Below are positions 41,306-50,678 of a stretch of DNA of 64,000 nt, one piece after another (within the stretch, counting starts at the first letter, position 1; each line of letters begins with the position of its first letter). Made by a program: the position numbers and the translations under genes. A model generated the notes under the pieces. The model did no database searches, had not been told where the DNA came from, and saw nothing but the letters and a program-made list of their open reading frames with translations. The stretch is from Kutzneria chonburiensis (lineage in GTDB: Bacteria; Actinomycetota; Actinomycetes; Mycobacteriales; Pseudonocardiaceae): assembly GCF_028622115.1 (NCBI RefSeq), contig NZ_CP097263.1, forward strand, positions 8,815,501 to 8,879,500. The letters are read 5' to 3'.

Positions 41306-44158
41306 ATGGGCGTGCAGCTGCTCGGCCCGCTCGAGTTGGTGGTCGACCGTCGACCGGTGGACATCGGAAGTCCGCGCCAGCGCGTCGTGCTGGCCATGCT
41401 CGCGCTGAACGCCAATCGGGTGACGACCGTCGACCAGCTCATCGACGCGGTCTGGGACGACGCGCCGCCGGCCTCGGCGCGCAGCCAGATCCAGATCTGT
41501 GTTTCGGCGCTGCGCAAGCTGATGAGCCCGGAGTTCACCATCACCACCCGGCCGCCGGGCTACCTGCTGGAGATCGACCGGGCCGAGCTGGACAGCGAGC
41601 GGTTCACCCGGAAAGTGGCCGCGGCCAAGCAATTGGCCGAGGACGGAGAGCTGACCGAGGCGGCCGACGCCCTGCGAGCGGCGCTGGCGCTGTGGCGCGG
41701 CCCGGCGCTGGCCGGCGTGGACAGCGACGTCGTGCAGCGCGACGCGGCCCGCCTCCAGGAGCGGAAACTCCTGGCCGAGGAGGAAAGGCTCCGCATCGAG
41801 CTGGCGCTGGGCCGGCACGAGCAGATCACCGGCGAGCTCAAGGCCCTGATCGACGACCAGCCGTTCCGTGAGCGCCCGTACGCCTTCCTCATGCTGGCCC
41901 TGTACCGCGCCGGTCGGCAGACCGAGGCACTCGAGGTCGGCCGGCGGGTCCGGGCCACGCTGATCGAGGAGGTCGGCATCGAGCCCGGCCAGGAGCTTCA
42001 GGACCTGGAGCGAGCCATCCTCAACCGCGACCCGGTGCTGCTGCTACCAACTCCCGCCGTGGTGGCGTCGCCGAAGGCGACGGTGACCCCGCGCCGCACC
42101 GCCGACCCGGCCATCCCGCGCCTGCTGCCGGCCGGCATCGCCGACTTCACCAGCCGCGAGGACACGGTCGCCGAGATCAAGCAGGTGCTGGCCGACGGCG
42201 ACGACGTGGCGCTGCGCATCGTGGCCATCTCCGGCATGGGCGGCGTCGGCAAGTCCAGCCTGGCGATCCGGGCCGCGCACGAGCTCAGCGACACCTTTGT
42301 CGACGGTCATCTGTATGCCGACCTGCGGCCGACCGGGGCCGACGAGGACACCGCCGCGCTGCTGGCCCGGTTCCTGCGGGCGCTGGGCGTGGCCGGCTCG
42401 GCCATCCCGGACGGGCTGGCCGAGCGGGTGGAGATGTACCGCAGCAAGGTGTTCGGCAAGCGGCTGCTGGTCGTGCTGGACGACGTGACCAGCGAGCCGC
42501 AGATCCGGCCGCTGCTGCCGGGCAGCCCGACCTGCGCGGTGATCGTCACCAGCCGCACCCGGCTGTCTGAACTGTCCGGTGCACATCGCGTCGACCTCGA
42601 CCTGTTCGACGAGGAGCAGTCGCTGCGCATGCTGTCCCGCATCGTCGGGTCCGAGCGCATCGACGCCGAGCCGGAGCACGCCCGCGAGCTGGTCAACTTC
42701 TGCGGCCGGCTACCGCTGGCGCTGCGTATTGCCGGCGCGCGGCTGGCGTCCCGCCCGCACTGGCGGGTGGTCAGCCTGACCCGGCGGCTGCGCAGCGAGG
42801 CACACCGGCTGGACGAGTTGACGCATCGCGGCCTGGTGCTGCGCACCAACATCGGGCTCACGTACCGCAGCCTGTCCCGTAGCGCCCAGCAGCTGTTCCG
42901 GCGGTTCGCGCTGGTCCAGGCGCCGGACTTCCCGGGCTGGGCGGCGGCCGCGCTGCTGGACACCGACCTGTTCGAGGCCGAGGACATCCTGGAGACGCTG
43001 GTCGACGCCCAGATGCTCGACACCGTGCTGTACCCGGGCGAACAGTTGCCGCGCTACCGGTTCCACGACCTGATCCGGGTGTACGCCGCGGAACAGCTGT
43101 TGGCGGTGGAGAGCGCCCAGGAGCGGGAAGACGCGCTCGGGCGGCTGCTCGGCGCCTGGCTGGCGCTGGCCGAGCAGGCGCACCGCATGGAGTACGGCGG
43201 CGATTTCACCGTGCTGCACGGCGATGCGCCGCGTTGGACGCCGCCGGGCGAGGCCGAGATCATCGACAACGTCGTGACGTGGTGGGAAACCGAGCGCCGG
43301 TCGCTGGTCGCGGCGATCAAGCAGGCCGCGGCGGCCGGGCTGGACGAAGTCAGCTGGGACCTCGCGCACACCGCCGTCACCCTGTTCGAGACCAAGGGCT
43401 ACTTCGACGACTGGCGCGAGACCACCCAGCTGGCGCTGGAACTGGTGGAGCGCAAGGGAAACGATCGCGGCCGCGCGGCGATGCTGTACTCGCTGGGCAC
43501 GTTGCACATGTCGCAGCAACGATTGGACGAGGCCGACGCGTGCTTCACCACGGCGCTCGGCCTCTTCGACGCCGTCGGCGACGTGCACGGGCGGGCCATG
43601 GCCCTGCGCAACATGGCCTACGTCGACCGCATGTCCGGGCGGCTCGACCGGATCCGGGCCAAGTACACCGAGTCTCTTGAACTGATGCGTTCAGTTGGCG
43701 ACCGGGTCGGCGAGGCCCACGTGCTGTGCAACCTGGCCCGGATCCACGTGGACGACGGTGACCTGGACGGTGCCCGTGAGCGGCTGGAGCTGGCGTTGCG
43801 GATCAGCCAGCAGGTGCGCTGCCTGCGCATGGAGGCGCAGGTCCTCAAGCAGTTCTCGACGCTGTACGGGCACACCGAGGACTTCGAGCTGGCCCGGCAG
43901 ATGCTGCACCGGGTGCTGCGCATCGTGCGGGACGTGGGCGACTGGATCGGCGAGGCGCACGCCCTGTACAGCCTTGGCCTCGTCCGGCACGGAGAGGGGC
44001 GGCTCGACCTGGCCGAAACCACGCTCCAGCATGCCTTGACCGCGTCTCGACGTGCGGCGCAGGAAAAGCTGGAGACTGAGGTGGTGCACGCACTGGAGCG
44101 GCTCGCAGCGGCCATGAGCGATCGTCCCGAGGCGATAACCGCAGCTCAGGGCACGTGA
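41306..44158 (+). CDS. AfsR/SARP-family pathway regulator of the metabolite cluster
   Basis: 950 residues from ATG 41306. Residues 1-95 form an OmpR-type winged helix (VQLLGPLELVVDRRPVDIGS, RQRVVLAMLALNANRVTTVD, RPPGYLLEI). A BTAD follows to about 245 (RFTRKVAAAKQLAEDGELTE, ALWRGPALAGV). NB-ARC: AISGMGGVGKSSLAIRAAHEL near 308-325, LLVVLDDVTSE, and CGRLPLALRIAGARL (GLPL motif). C-terminal TPRs run from about 720 (AAMLYSLGTLHMSQQRLDEA). It is oriented into the biosynthetic genes and precedes them, so it is most likely their activator. It differs in all details from the SARP at 16391, so they are not recent duplicates. Confidence 0.92.
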   Translation: MGVQLLGPLELVVDRRPVDIGSPRQRVVLAMLALNANRVTTVDQLIDAVWDDAPPASARSQIQICVSALRKLMSPEFTITTRPPGYLLEIDRAELDSERFTRKVAAAKQLAEDGELTEAADALRAALALWRGPALAGVDSDVVQRDAARLQERKLLAEEERLRIELALGRHEQITGELKALIDDQPFRERPYAFLMLALYRAGRQTEALEVGRRVRATLIEEVGIEPGQELQDLERAILNRDPVLLLPTPAVVASPKATVTPRRTADPAIPRLLPAGIADFTSREDTVAEIKQVLADGDDVALRIVAISGMGGVGKSSLAIRAAHELSDTFVDGHLYADLRPTGADEDTAALLARFLRALGVAGSAIPDGLAERVEMYRSKVFGKRLLVVLDDVTSEPQIRPLLPGSPTCAVIVTSRTRLSELSGAHRVDLDLFDEEQSLRMLSRIVGSERIDAEPEHARELVNFCGRLPLALRIAGARLASRPHWRVVSLTRRLRSEAHRLDELTHRGLVLRTNIGLTYRSLSRSAQQLFRRFALVQAPDFPGWAAAALLDTDLFEAEDILETLVDAQMLDTVLYPGEQLPRYRFHDLIRVYAAEQLLAVESAQEREDALGRLLGAWLALAEQAHRMEYGGDFTVLHGDAPRWTPPGEAEIIDNVVTWWETERRSLVAAIKQAAAAGLDEVSWDLAHTAVTLFETKGYFDDWRETTQLALELVERKGNDRGRAAMLYSLGTLHMSQQRLDEADACFTTALGLFDAVGDVHGRAMALRNMAYVDRMSGRLDRIRAKYTESLELMRSVGDRVGEAHVLCNLARIHVDDGDLDGARERLELALRISQQVRCLRMEAQVLKQFSTLYGHTEDFELARQMLHRVLRIVRDVGDWIGEAHALYSLGLVRHGEGRLDLAETTLQHALTASRRAAQEKLETEVVHALERLAAAMSDRPEAITAAQGT

Positions 44159-44258
44159 TAGTCACGCGATAGCGATCGCACAGCGCGTCCTTCCAGAGTC
44201 GTGGCCATAGATCCCTGGTTCCAGCGGGGAGGGCCTCGGCAAGGGGAGGAACCCAGTC

Positions 44259-44858
44259 ATGTCGCACCGACTCTGCACGTCGCCGCACTGCTCCGTGCAG
44301 CCGCGCCACGCGGCGCCCGGCCGGAACCTGTGCACGCCCTGCCGTGACCAGCTGGCCGACGTGCTGACCGTGCTGGCCGACCACTACGACGAGTGCGCGC
44401 ACGAGCTGCGGCTGGGCTGGCGGCGCAGCGGGGAGCGGGTGCGCGGCGGCATGATCGGCGGCATCCGCCTGTCCGACGCCATCCTGGACGTGCGGGCCGA
44501 CATCCTGTCCATCCTCACCAGCTGGACCGCGATGACCGTGCACGAGCGGGGCCTGCCGGCGCCGAGCCGGGACGTGCACGCGATGACCGCGGTGCTGCGC
44601 CGCAACATCGACTGGCTGGCCGCGCATCCCGCGGCCGGCGACTTCGCCGACGAGATGACCGACCTGCTGGCCTGCGCCCGCGAGGTGGTCAACCCGGACC
44701 GCGCGCCGCTGCTGCACCTCGGCCCGTGCCCGCAGCCGGGCTGCGAGCGGCCGGTGCACGCGACCGTGCAGACCAAGGACCGCACCTCGCGGCCGGTGAT
44801 CAGCTGCGCCGCCGGCCACACCTATGACGCCGACCAGTGGCGCGCGCTCGCGGCCTGA
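44259..44858 (+). CDS. Zinc-ribbon-like cluster protein of unknown function (paralogue 1)
   Basis: 199 residues. The N-terminus has CTSPHCSVQPRHAAPGRNLC and CRDQLADVLTVL, a four-Cys zinc-ribbon pattern. A helical middle holds SWTAMTVHERGLPAPSRDVH and RRNIDWLAAHPAAGDFADEM. A second Cys set (CPQPGCERPVHAT, SCAAGHTYDADQW) closes the protein. A shorter paralogue is encoded at 57245. Proteins of this kind recur in actinomycete antibiotic clusters, and one is named OvmZ in the literature as I recall, but no function is established. It starts the gene row behind the SARP regulator. Confidence 0.8.
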   Translation: MSHRLCTSPHCSVQPRHAAPGRNLCTPCRDQLADVLTVLADHYDECAHELRLGWRRSGERVRGGMIGGIRLSDAILDVRADILSILTSWTAMTVHERGLPAPSRDVHAMTAVLRRNIDWLAAHPAAGDFADEMTDLLACAREVVNPDRAPLLHLGPCPQPGCERPVHATVQTKDRTSRPVISCAAGHTYDADQWRALAA

Positions 44859-44872
44859 GAGGGGAGACCGTT

Positions 44873-45898
44873 ATGACCATTGTGGACATGGGGATCGCCG
44901 GTTTCGGCCTCGCGTTCGGGCGGGACCAGAGCGTGGCCGACACCGCGCCGCACTACGTGCCGGACCCGGAGCGGGTGCTGAAGTGGGGCTGTCACACCTA
45001 TCACCGCGCCGACGACGACGTGCACGCCACCGATCTGGCCGCGGCCGCCGCCGAGGAGGCGATGGCCCAGGTTTCCGTTACGCCGGACCAGGTCGACCTG
45101 GTCGTGCTGGCCATGTCGGAGATGCCGGAGTACGCGCACTACGACAGCGCCGCCGCGCTGGCCCGCAAGCTGAAGATCGAACGCACGCAGACGTTGCTGC
45201 TCAACGAAGGCTGCGGTTCGGGGATCACCGGCCTGTACTACGTCGCCTCGTCCATGGTGATGCAGCCGGAGATCCAGACCGCGCTTTTTGTTGCCGTGAA
45301 CCGGGTCGGGGAGTTCCACCGGAACCGGATGAACGTCAACAACTCCGTGCACAGCGACGGGGCGGTGGCGACTCTGGTGCGGCGTGGGCATTCCTCGTAC
45401 CGGTGGCTGGCCACCGAACAGTTCACCGACCCGGAGTACTGCGACCTGCTGCGCACCGACTTCGGCGGGACGCGCTTCCCGACGCCGCCGGACGGGCGGT
45501 TCGGCGTCGACACGCCGTCCGGCTACGAGAAGATCCACGAGCACTTCGACCGGGACCCGCGTCGGCTGCGCAAGTTCCTGACCCAGCGCAACGAGCGGAT
45601 CCTGGAGATGATCGACCGGGGCTGCGAGCGGGCCGGCATCAGCCGGTCCGACGTCGACCACGTCATCTACGTCAACGACAGCGAGCAGGCCATCGCCGCC
45701 ATCGCCGACCCGCTGGGCATCCCGCCGGAGCGGACCAACGCAGCGATGTCCCCGGCGCACGGTCACATGGGAGCGGCCGACCAGCTGGTGTCGTTGGCGC
45801 TCAAGGCTCGTGGTGACGAGCTCAAGCCGGGGGAGATCGTCGCGCTGTGCGGCATGTCGACCGGAATGCACTGGTGCGCAACGCTCATCCAGGTCTAG
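44873..45898 (+). CDS. KAS III-like ketosynthase/acyltransferase
   Basis: 341 residues from ATG 44873 behind GAGAGGGGAGA. The thiolase-fold nucleophile is Cys114 in LLLNEGCGSGITGL. The canonical FabH His of HQANxRI is replaced: the matching stretch reads VIYVNDSEQAI. The GNTS Asn region reads AHGHMGAADQ, which supplies histidines instead. KAS III-like enzymes of secondary metabolism with altered triads act as acyltransferases or form C-C bonds to ACP-bound units. Here it is followed by FkbH and ACP genes, the order known from tetronate clusters such as RK-682, where such an enzyme joins an acyl chain to glyceryl-ACP. The exact reaction here is inferred. Confidence 0.85.
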   Translation: MTIVDMGIAGFGLAFGRDQSVADTAPHYVPDPERVLKWGCHTYHRADDDVHATDLAAAAAEEAMAQVSVTPDQVDLVVLAMSEMPEYAHYDSAAALARKLKIERTQTLLLNEGCGSGITGLYYVASSMVMQPEIQTALFVAVNRVGEFHRNRMNVNNSVHSDGAVATLVRRGHSSYRWLATEQFTDPEYCDLLRTDFGGTRFPTPPDGRFGVDTPSGYEKIHEHFDRDPRRLRKFLTQRNERILEMIDRGCERAGISRSDVDHVIYVNDSEQAIAAIADPLGIPPERTNAAMSPAHGHMGAADQLVSLALKARGDELKPGEIVALCGMSTGMHWCATLIQV

Positions 45899-45906
45899 GG
45901 GGACCG

Positions 45907-47739
45907 ATGGAACTGCTCGACACGCTACGCGAAGCCGTCCGCGACGGCCGCGCACCGGACGCGGCCACCCGGGCCGCGCTGGCGCAGGTGACCGATCCGG
46001 CGGTGCTGCGGCGCGCCGGGAAGACGTTGGCCGGCTTGGGATCCGAGGTGTCGGGGTTGCGGCCGTTCCGGGTGGCGGTGCTGTGCACCGGCACGATCGG
46101 CCCGTACGAGCCGATCCTGCGGGCCACGCTGGTCGCCGCCGGCCTGCTGCCGAGCATCGAGCCCGGCCGCTACAAGATGTTCGAGATGTCGTTGGGCTCG
46201 GCCGAGTTCGGCGATCCGGATCTGGTGTCGTGCCTGCTGGACGAGTCGTACTTCCTGCCGTCACAGTGGTCGGCCACCGACATCGAGGGCCTTGGCGAGT
46301 ACGTGGCGCAACGGCTGGTGTCATTGAGGTCCACTTTGGACGCCGCGACGGACCGTTCACCGGCGACGATCCTGTTGCACACGCTGCCGTTGCCCGGCAC
46401 CATTCGGGACGCGGTGATCAGCTGGCGGGACCGGGCCCGGCTGAGCCGGATCTGGCACCAGCTCAATGGGGAACTGCTCGCCCTGGTCGACCAGAATCCG
46501 CAGGTCGCGGTGCTGGACCTGGTGAGTGTGCTGGGCGACAAGGCCGTCGCGGCCCGCGACGACCGGCTGCACCGCTACGGTGACCTGCCGTTCAGCGACG
46601 GGGCACTGGCCCTGATCGCCGACCAGACCCGGCGGTTCGCCCAGGCCAAGTCCGGCCTGTCGCGCAAGGTGCTGGCGCTGGACCTGGACAACACGTTGTG
46701 GGGCGGGGTGATCGGGGAGGTGGGTGCGCAGGGCGTGCAGCTCGGCGGCCTCTACCCGGGCAACTGCTACCGGCAGCTCCAGGAAACCGTGGCCACGCTG
46801 CGGGATCAGGGCGTGGTGCTGGTGCTGGCCAGCAAGAACGACGCCGACCTGGTGGACCGGACACTGGCCGAGCACCCGGAGGCGGAGCTGCGGCCGGAGG
46901 CGTTCTCGGCGCGGATGGTGAACTGGCAGCCCAAGGCGGCCAACCTCGCTACCGCGGCGGACACCCTCGGCTTGGCGGTTGGCTCGTTCGTGTTCATGGA
47001 CGACTCGCCGTTCGAACGCGGCCAGGTCGCGTCGGAGCTGCCGGAAGTCGCGATCCTTTCTGCTGAAGGCGATCCGGCGCATCACGTGAGGACATTGGTC
47101 GAACACGGGTGGTTCGACGTGCTGGAGCTGACCGACACCGACCGCAAGCGGCCGGAGCTGTACCGGACGAAGGCGCTGCGCGCCGACTTCTCGTCCTCGT
47201 TCGGCTCGCCGGCCGACTACCTGCGGGCGCTGGACATCGAGCTCACGCCGGCCGAGGCGACCGAGTTCACCGTGGCCCGGATCGCGCAACTTGCCGGTCG
47301 TACCAACCAGTTCAACCTGACCGGCATCCGCTATGACGAAGCGACGACGGCTGCGCAGAGCGTCAGCCCGGACCACCTGGTGGCGTCCTTCTCGGTGCGC
47401 GACCGGTTCGGTGACGAAGGCGTGGTCGGCGCGGTGTGGGTGGACTGCGGCCCGGATGTCTGGGCCGTGACCAACCTTGTGCTCAGCTGCCGCGTGCTCG
47501 GACGTGACGTGGAAATCGCGCTGGCCGCGTGGATCGCGGCCAGGGCGCAGGCGGCCGGTGCGTCCATTGTGGAGGGACGGTTCGTGCCGTCCGGCCGCAA
47601 CGGGGTGGCCGCCGATTTCTGGACCCGTGCGGGCTTTCACCGCACCGACAACGACGAGATCTTCCGGCTCGGTGTGGGCGACACCGTGCCCGCGCCGGAC
47701 TGGGTCTCGATTTCCGAGAGGAGCGAAGTTCACTCATGA
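45907..47739 (+). CDS. FkbH-like HAD-IIIC protein, glyceryl-ACP loading
   Basis: 610 residues from ATG 45907. The N-terminal part (to about 240) is the SGNH-like region of FkbH proteins. HAD motif I is LALDLDNTLWGGVIGE at about 256-271 with Asp259 and Asp261, motif II is LASKNDADLVD, and motif III is FVFMDDSPFER. The C-terminal 170 residues form a GNAT-like domain (VASFSVRDRFGDEGVVGAVW). FkbH-type enzymes dephosphorylate 1,3-bisphosphoglycerate and load glycerate on an ACP, giving methoxymalonyl or tetronate building units. It overlaps the ACP gene by ATGA, which fits ACP as its direct partner. Confidence 0.93.
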   Translation: MELLDTLREAVRDGRAPDAATRAALAQVTDPAVLRRAGKTLAGLGSEVSGLRPFRVAVLCTGTIGPYEPILRATLVAAGLLPSIEPGRYKMFEMSLGSAEFGDPDLVSCLLDESYFLPSQWSATDIEGLGEYVAQRLVSLRSTLDAATDRSPATILLHTLPLPGTIRDAVISWRDRARLSRIWHQLNGELLALVDQNPQVAVLDLVSVLGDKAVAARDDRLHRYGDLPFSDGALALIADQTRRFAQAKSGLSRKVLALDLDNTLWGGVIGEVGAQGVQLGGLYPGNCYRQLQETVATLRDQGVVLVLASKNDADLVDRTLAEHPEAELRPEAFSARMVNWQPKAANLATAADTLGLAVGSFVFMDDSPFERGQVASELPEVAILSAEGDPAHHVRTLVEHGWFDVLELTDTDRKRPELYRTKALRADFSSSFGSPADYLRALDIELTPAEATEFTVARIAQLAGRTNQFNLTGIRYDEATTAAQSVSPDHLVASFSVRDRFGDEGVVGAVWVDCGPDVWAVTNLVLSCRVLGRDVEIALAAWIAARAQAAGASIVEGRFVPSGRNGVAADFWTRAGFHRTDNDEIFRLGVGDTVPAPDWVSISERSEVHS

Positions 47740-47966
47740 CCACCTCGACCTCCGTCGAGCAGACCGTGCTCGACGTGCTCAGCCAGATTCTCGACACCAC
47801 CGCCGACGAGCTGCGCGCACAACCGGCGCTGGCCAGCCACGACTGGGACAGCTTCAGCTCCCTGGAAGCGCTGGCCCAGCTGGAGTCTGCCCTCGGCGTC
47901 CGTTTCGACCTGCGGACGTTCAATGCAGCGGTCACCGTCCACGACGTGATCGCGCTAGCTGCTTGA
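47736..47966 (+). CDS. Acyl carrier protein (glyceryl carrier)
   Basis: 76 residues. Helix 1 EQTVLDVLSQILDTTADELR, then HDWDSFSSLEALAQLESALG with phosphopantetheine Ser39 and the acidic helix II, and FDLRTFNAAVTVHDVIALAA. It is coupled to fkbH by ATGA. This small ACP type is the acceptor of glycerate in FkbH systems. An MFS exporter gene starts 32 bases downstream. Confidence 0.93.
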   Translation: MTTSTSVEQTVLDVLSQILDTTADELRAQPALASHDWDSFSSLEALAQLESALGVRFDLRTFNAAVTVHDVIALAA

Positions 47967-47998
47967 TTCTGTTCTAGCCAAACCGAAAGAGGCGTGAC

Positions 47999-49453
47999 AT
48001 GTCAGTCACGAAGACCACCAATCCGTGGACCGCGCTGGCGGCCCTGTGCGTCGGCTTCTTCCTGATCATGATGGACACCACCATCGTGAACGTCGCGATC
48101 CCCGACATGCTGGCCGACCTGAACGCGGACCTGAACGGGATCACCTGGGTCAACAGCGTCTACCTGCTGGCCTACGCGGTGCCGCTGCTGGTCGCCGGCA
48201 GACTGGGCGACCAGCTGGGCCGCAAGCGGGTGTTCGTGGCCGGCATGGCGGTGTTCACCGCGGCCTCGCTGTGGTGCGGCCTCTCGACGGGCGTCGGCAT
48301 GCTGGTGGCGGCGCGGGCCGTGCAGGGTCTCGGCGCCGCCATCATGGCCCCGCAGACCATGGCGTTCATCGGCATTCTGTTCCCGGCCGAGCGGCGCGGG
48401 GCGGCGCTGGGCGCCTGGGGCGCGGTGGCCGGCGCGGCCACGACCGCGGGCCCGCTGCTCGGCGGGTTCCTGGTCAGCAGCCTGGACTGGCACTCGATCT
48501 TCCTGGTCAACGTGCCGATCGGCATCGGCGGCATCGTCGCCGCGCTGCGGCTGCTGCCCGGTCAGCAGGAGAAGCGTTCCCACCGGTTCGACTTCCTCGG
48601 GACCGTCCTGTGTGGACTCGGCTTGCTGGCGCTGGTGTTCGGTCTCCAGAACGGGGCCCAGTACCACTGGGGAACGGTCGTCGGACCGTTCACCGTGCCC
48701 GAGTTCATCGGTGTCGGCGTGCTGCTGTTGGTGGCTTTCGTGTTCTGGCAGCACAAGAACACAGCCGAGCCGCTGATGCCGCTGGGGCTGTTCCGCTACC
48801 GCAACTTCAACGCCGCGGTGGTGGCCACCACCACGATCTGCTTCTCCCTCATGGGTTTCTACCTGCCGCTCACGCTGCTGTTGCAGTCCGTGCTGTTGCA
48901 GACACCATGGCAGGCCGGCTTGTTGATGGTGCCGATCGCGGTCGGGGCCGGTGTGATGGGGCCGATCGCCGGCACGCTGTCCGACAAGATCAGCGGCAAG
49001 TGGGTGGTGCTGACCGGGTTCGTGCTGTTCGCGGTGGGCATCACCATGATCGCGCTGACCGCTTCACCGGGTGCGAACCTGGTGGTGCTGGTGGTTGCCC
49101 TGGCCATCTGCGGTATCGCCACCGGTATCGCGTTCGCGCCGATCGCCAACGTGGCCACCGGTGACCTGCCGCCGCAGCTGATGGGCGCGGCTTCCGGCGT
49201 GTTCAACCTGACCCGTCAGGTCGGCAGCGTCGTCGGCACGGCACTGGTCAGCGTGCTCCTCCAGGCCGAACTGGCCGGTGCACCGACAACGGATGTGGCG
49301 GCACGGCAAGGACTTGCGCACGCGGTCGGCAGCTCGCTGCTGCTGCCGGTGGCGGTGCTGGTCGTCGGATCGCTGGCCTGCCTGGCGATGACCGCCCGCA
49401 AGAAGGTCGAAGTTGTTGTGCCGACCCAAATCCCGGCGAAGGCCTCCGCCTGA
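47999..49453 (+). CDS. MFS transporter, DHA2 (14-helix) drug exporter
   Basis: 484 residues with 14 predicted helices. Motif D1 is FFLIMMDTTIVNVAIPDML, motif A GRLGDQLGRKRVFVAG, motif B-like AARAVQGLGAAIMAPQTMAF, and motif C GPLLGGFLVSSLDWHSIFLVNVP. Inside the cluster it most likely exports the product and gives self-resistance by proton antiport. It is complete, unlike the MFS remnant at 3740. 32-base gaps on both sides suggest it belongs to the cluster operon. Confidence 0.92.
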   Translation: MSVTKTTNPWTALAALCVGFFLIMMDTTIVNVAIPDMLADLNADLNGITWVNSVYLLAYAVPLLVAGRLGDQLGRKRVFVAGMAVFTAASLWCGLSTGVGMLVAARAVQGLGAAIMAPQTMAFIGILFPAERRGAALGAWGAVAGAATTAGPLLGGFLVSSLDWHSIFLVNVPIGIGGIVAALRLLPGQQEKRSHRFDFLGTVLCGLGLLALVFGLQNGAQYHWGTVVGPFTVPEFIGVGVLLLVAFVFWQHKNTAEPLMPLGLFRYRNFNAAVVATTTICFSLMGFYLPLTLLLQSVLLQTPWQAGLLMVPIAVGAGVMGPIAGTLSDKISGKWVVLTGFVLFAVGITMIALTASPGANLVVLVVALAICGIATGIAFAPIANVATGDLPPQLMGAASGVFNLTRQVGSVVGTALVSVLLQAELAGAPTTDVAARQGLAHAVGSSLLLPVAVLVVGSLACLAMTARKKVEVVVPTQIPAKASA

Positions 49454-49485
49454 CGCCGATCCCGACTCCACGGAGGCCGATCGCC

Positions 49486-50664
49486 ATGACACGTCAACTG
49501 TTGCCACCAACCGAGACCGTGCCCAGCAGCGAAGATCTGATCGCCCGCGCCGAGGCGCTGCGCGAGCAGCTGTGGGCGGACGCGCCGGAAGCCGACCGCA
49601 CGCGGCGGCTCACCGACGCGGCCGTGGACGCCGTCACCGCCGCCGGGTTGAACCGGCTGATGACACCGCGACGGTTCGGCGGCTACGAGACCGACGTCCG
49701 GACGGTGCTCGACGTGAGCATCCAGATCGGCAAGGGCTGCGGCAACTCGGCCTGGGTCAACGCCGTGCACAACAGCGGCAACTTCGTGGTCGGTATGTTC
49801 CCGGACCAGGCAAGGGAAGACGTGTGGGGCGACAACCCCGACGCCCGCACGTCCATGGTGCTGGTCGCGCCGTCGGCCACCGTGGAGCCGGCCGACGGCG
49901 GGCTGGTCGTCACCGGCAAGTGGGGCTTCGCCTCGGGTTCGCTGCACGCCGAGTGGATCCTCGTGCTGGCCGGACAACCCGACTCGCAGCTACTGCTGAT
50001 CCCGTTGTCGGACTTGACGATCGACGACACCTGGCACGTCGCCGGCATGCGCGGCACGGGTTCCAACACGGTGGTCGCGGACCGGGTTTTCGTGCCGCAG
50101 CACCGAGCTGTGCCCTACCGGCCGATCCTGGACGGGCAGCTCCCGGTGGTCCGCGAGGACGAGCCCCTGTACCGCACCACGCTGTCCGGTGTGCTCCAGG
50201 TGTTTCTGCTCGGCGGCATGATCGGCGAGGCGTCGGCGGCGCTGGACTTCGTGCTGGACAAGGCACCCAACCGGGCGATCGCGTCCTCCACGTACGCCAG
50301 TCAGTCCGATTCCGTGCCGTTCCAGGTGTTGGTCGCCGAGGCGGCGGCGCTGATCGACACCGCCCGGCTGCACGCCACCCGCGCCGCCGACACGATCGAC
50401 GCCCGTAGGCCGCTGGATGTGCCCACCAGGGCCCGGATGCGGATGGACGCCGCGTGGACCGTGCAGAAGTGTCGCGAGGCCGTCGATCTGCTGATGACCG
50501 CGCACGGGACTTCGGCCTTCGCGGAATTCAATCCGCTGCAACGGATCTGGCGGGACCTGGGCGTCGGCAGCCGCCACGGCGGCTTCGGCGGCCAGATCCC
50601 GCAGGAGGTCTACGGCAAGGCACTGCTCGGGCTGGACCCGCGGCAGGCCAGCTACCTGCTCTGA
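49486..50664 (+). CDS. Acyl-CoA dehydrogenase-fold flavin monooxygenase (HsaA/HpaH-like)
   Basis: 392 residues. The fold is that of group D two-component flavin monooxygenases: RFGGYETDVRTVLDVSIQIG near 63-82, GNSAWVNAVHNSGNFVVGMF, a middle beta domain with VTGKWGFASGSLHAEWILVL and WHVAGMRGTGSNTVVADRVF, and C-terminal helices ending FNPLQRIWRDLGVGSRHGGF. These enzymes use reduced flavin from a separate reductase to hydroxylate aromatic substrates; true acyl-CoA dehydrogenases have a catalytic Glu not evident here. In this cluster, hydroxylation of the phenazine or a precursor is plausible. No reductase gene is seen in the window. Phenazine substrate is inferred. Confidence 0.85.
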   Translation: MTRQLLPPTETVPSSEDLIARAEALREQLWADAPEADRTRRLTDAAVDAVTAAGLNRLMTPRRFGGYETDVRTVLDVSIQIGKGCGNSAWVNAVHNSGNFVVGMFPDQAREDVWGDNPDARTSMVLVAPSATVEPADGGLVVTGKWGFASGSLHAEWILVLAGQPDSQLLLIPLSDLTIDDTWHVAGMRGTGSNTVVADRVFVPQHRAVPYRPILDGQLPVVREDEPLYRTTLSGVLQVFLLGGMIGEASAALDFVLDKAPNRAIASSTYASQSDSVPFQVLVAEAAALIDTARLHATRAADTIDARRPLDVPTRARMRMDAAWTVQKCREAVDLLMTAHGTSAFAEFNPLQRIWRDLGVGSRHGGFGGQIPQEVYGKALLGLDPRQASYLL

Positions 50665-50678
50665 TCGGAGGTGACACG

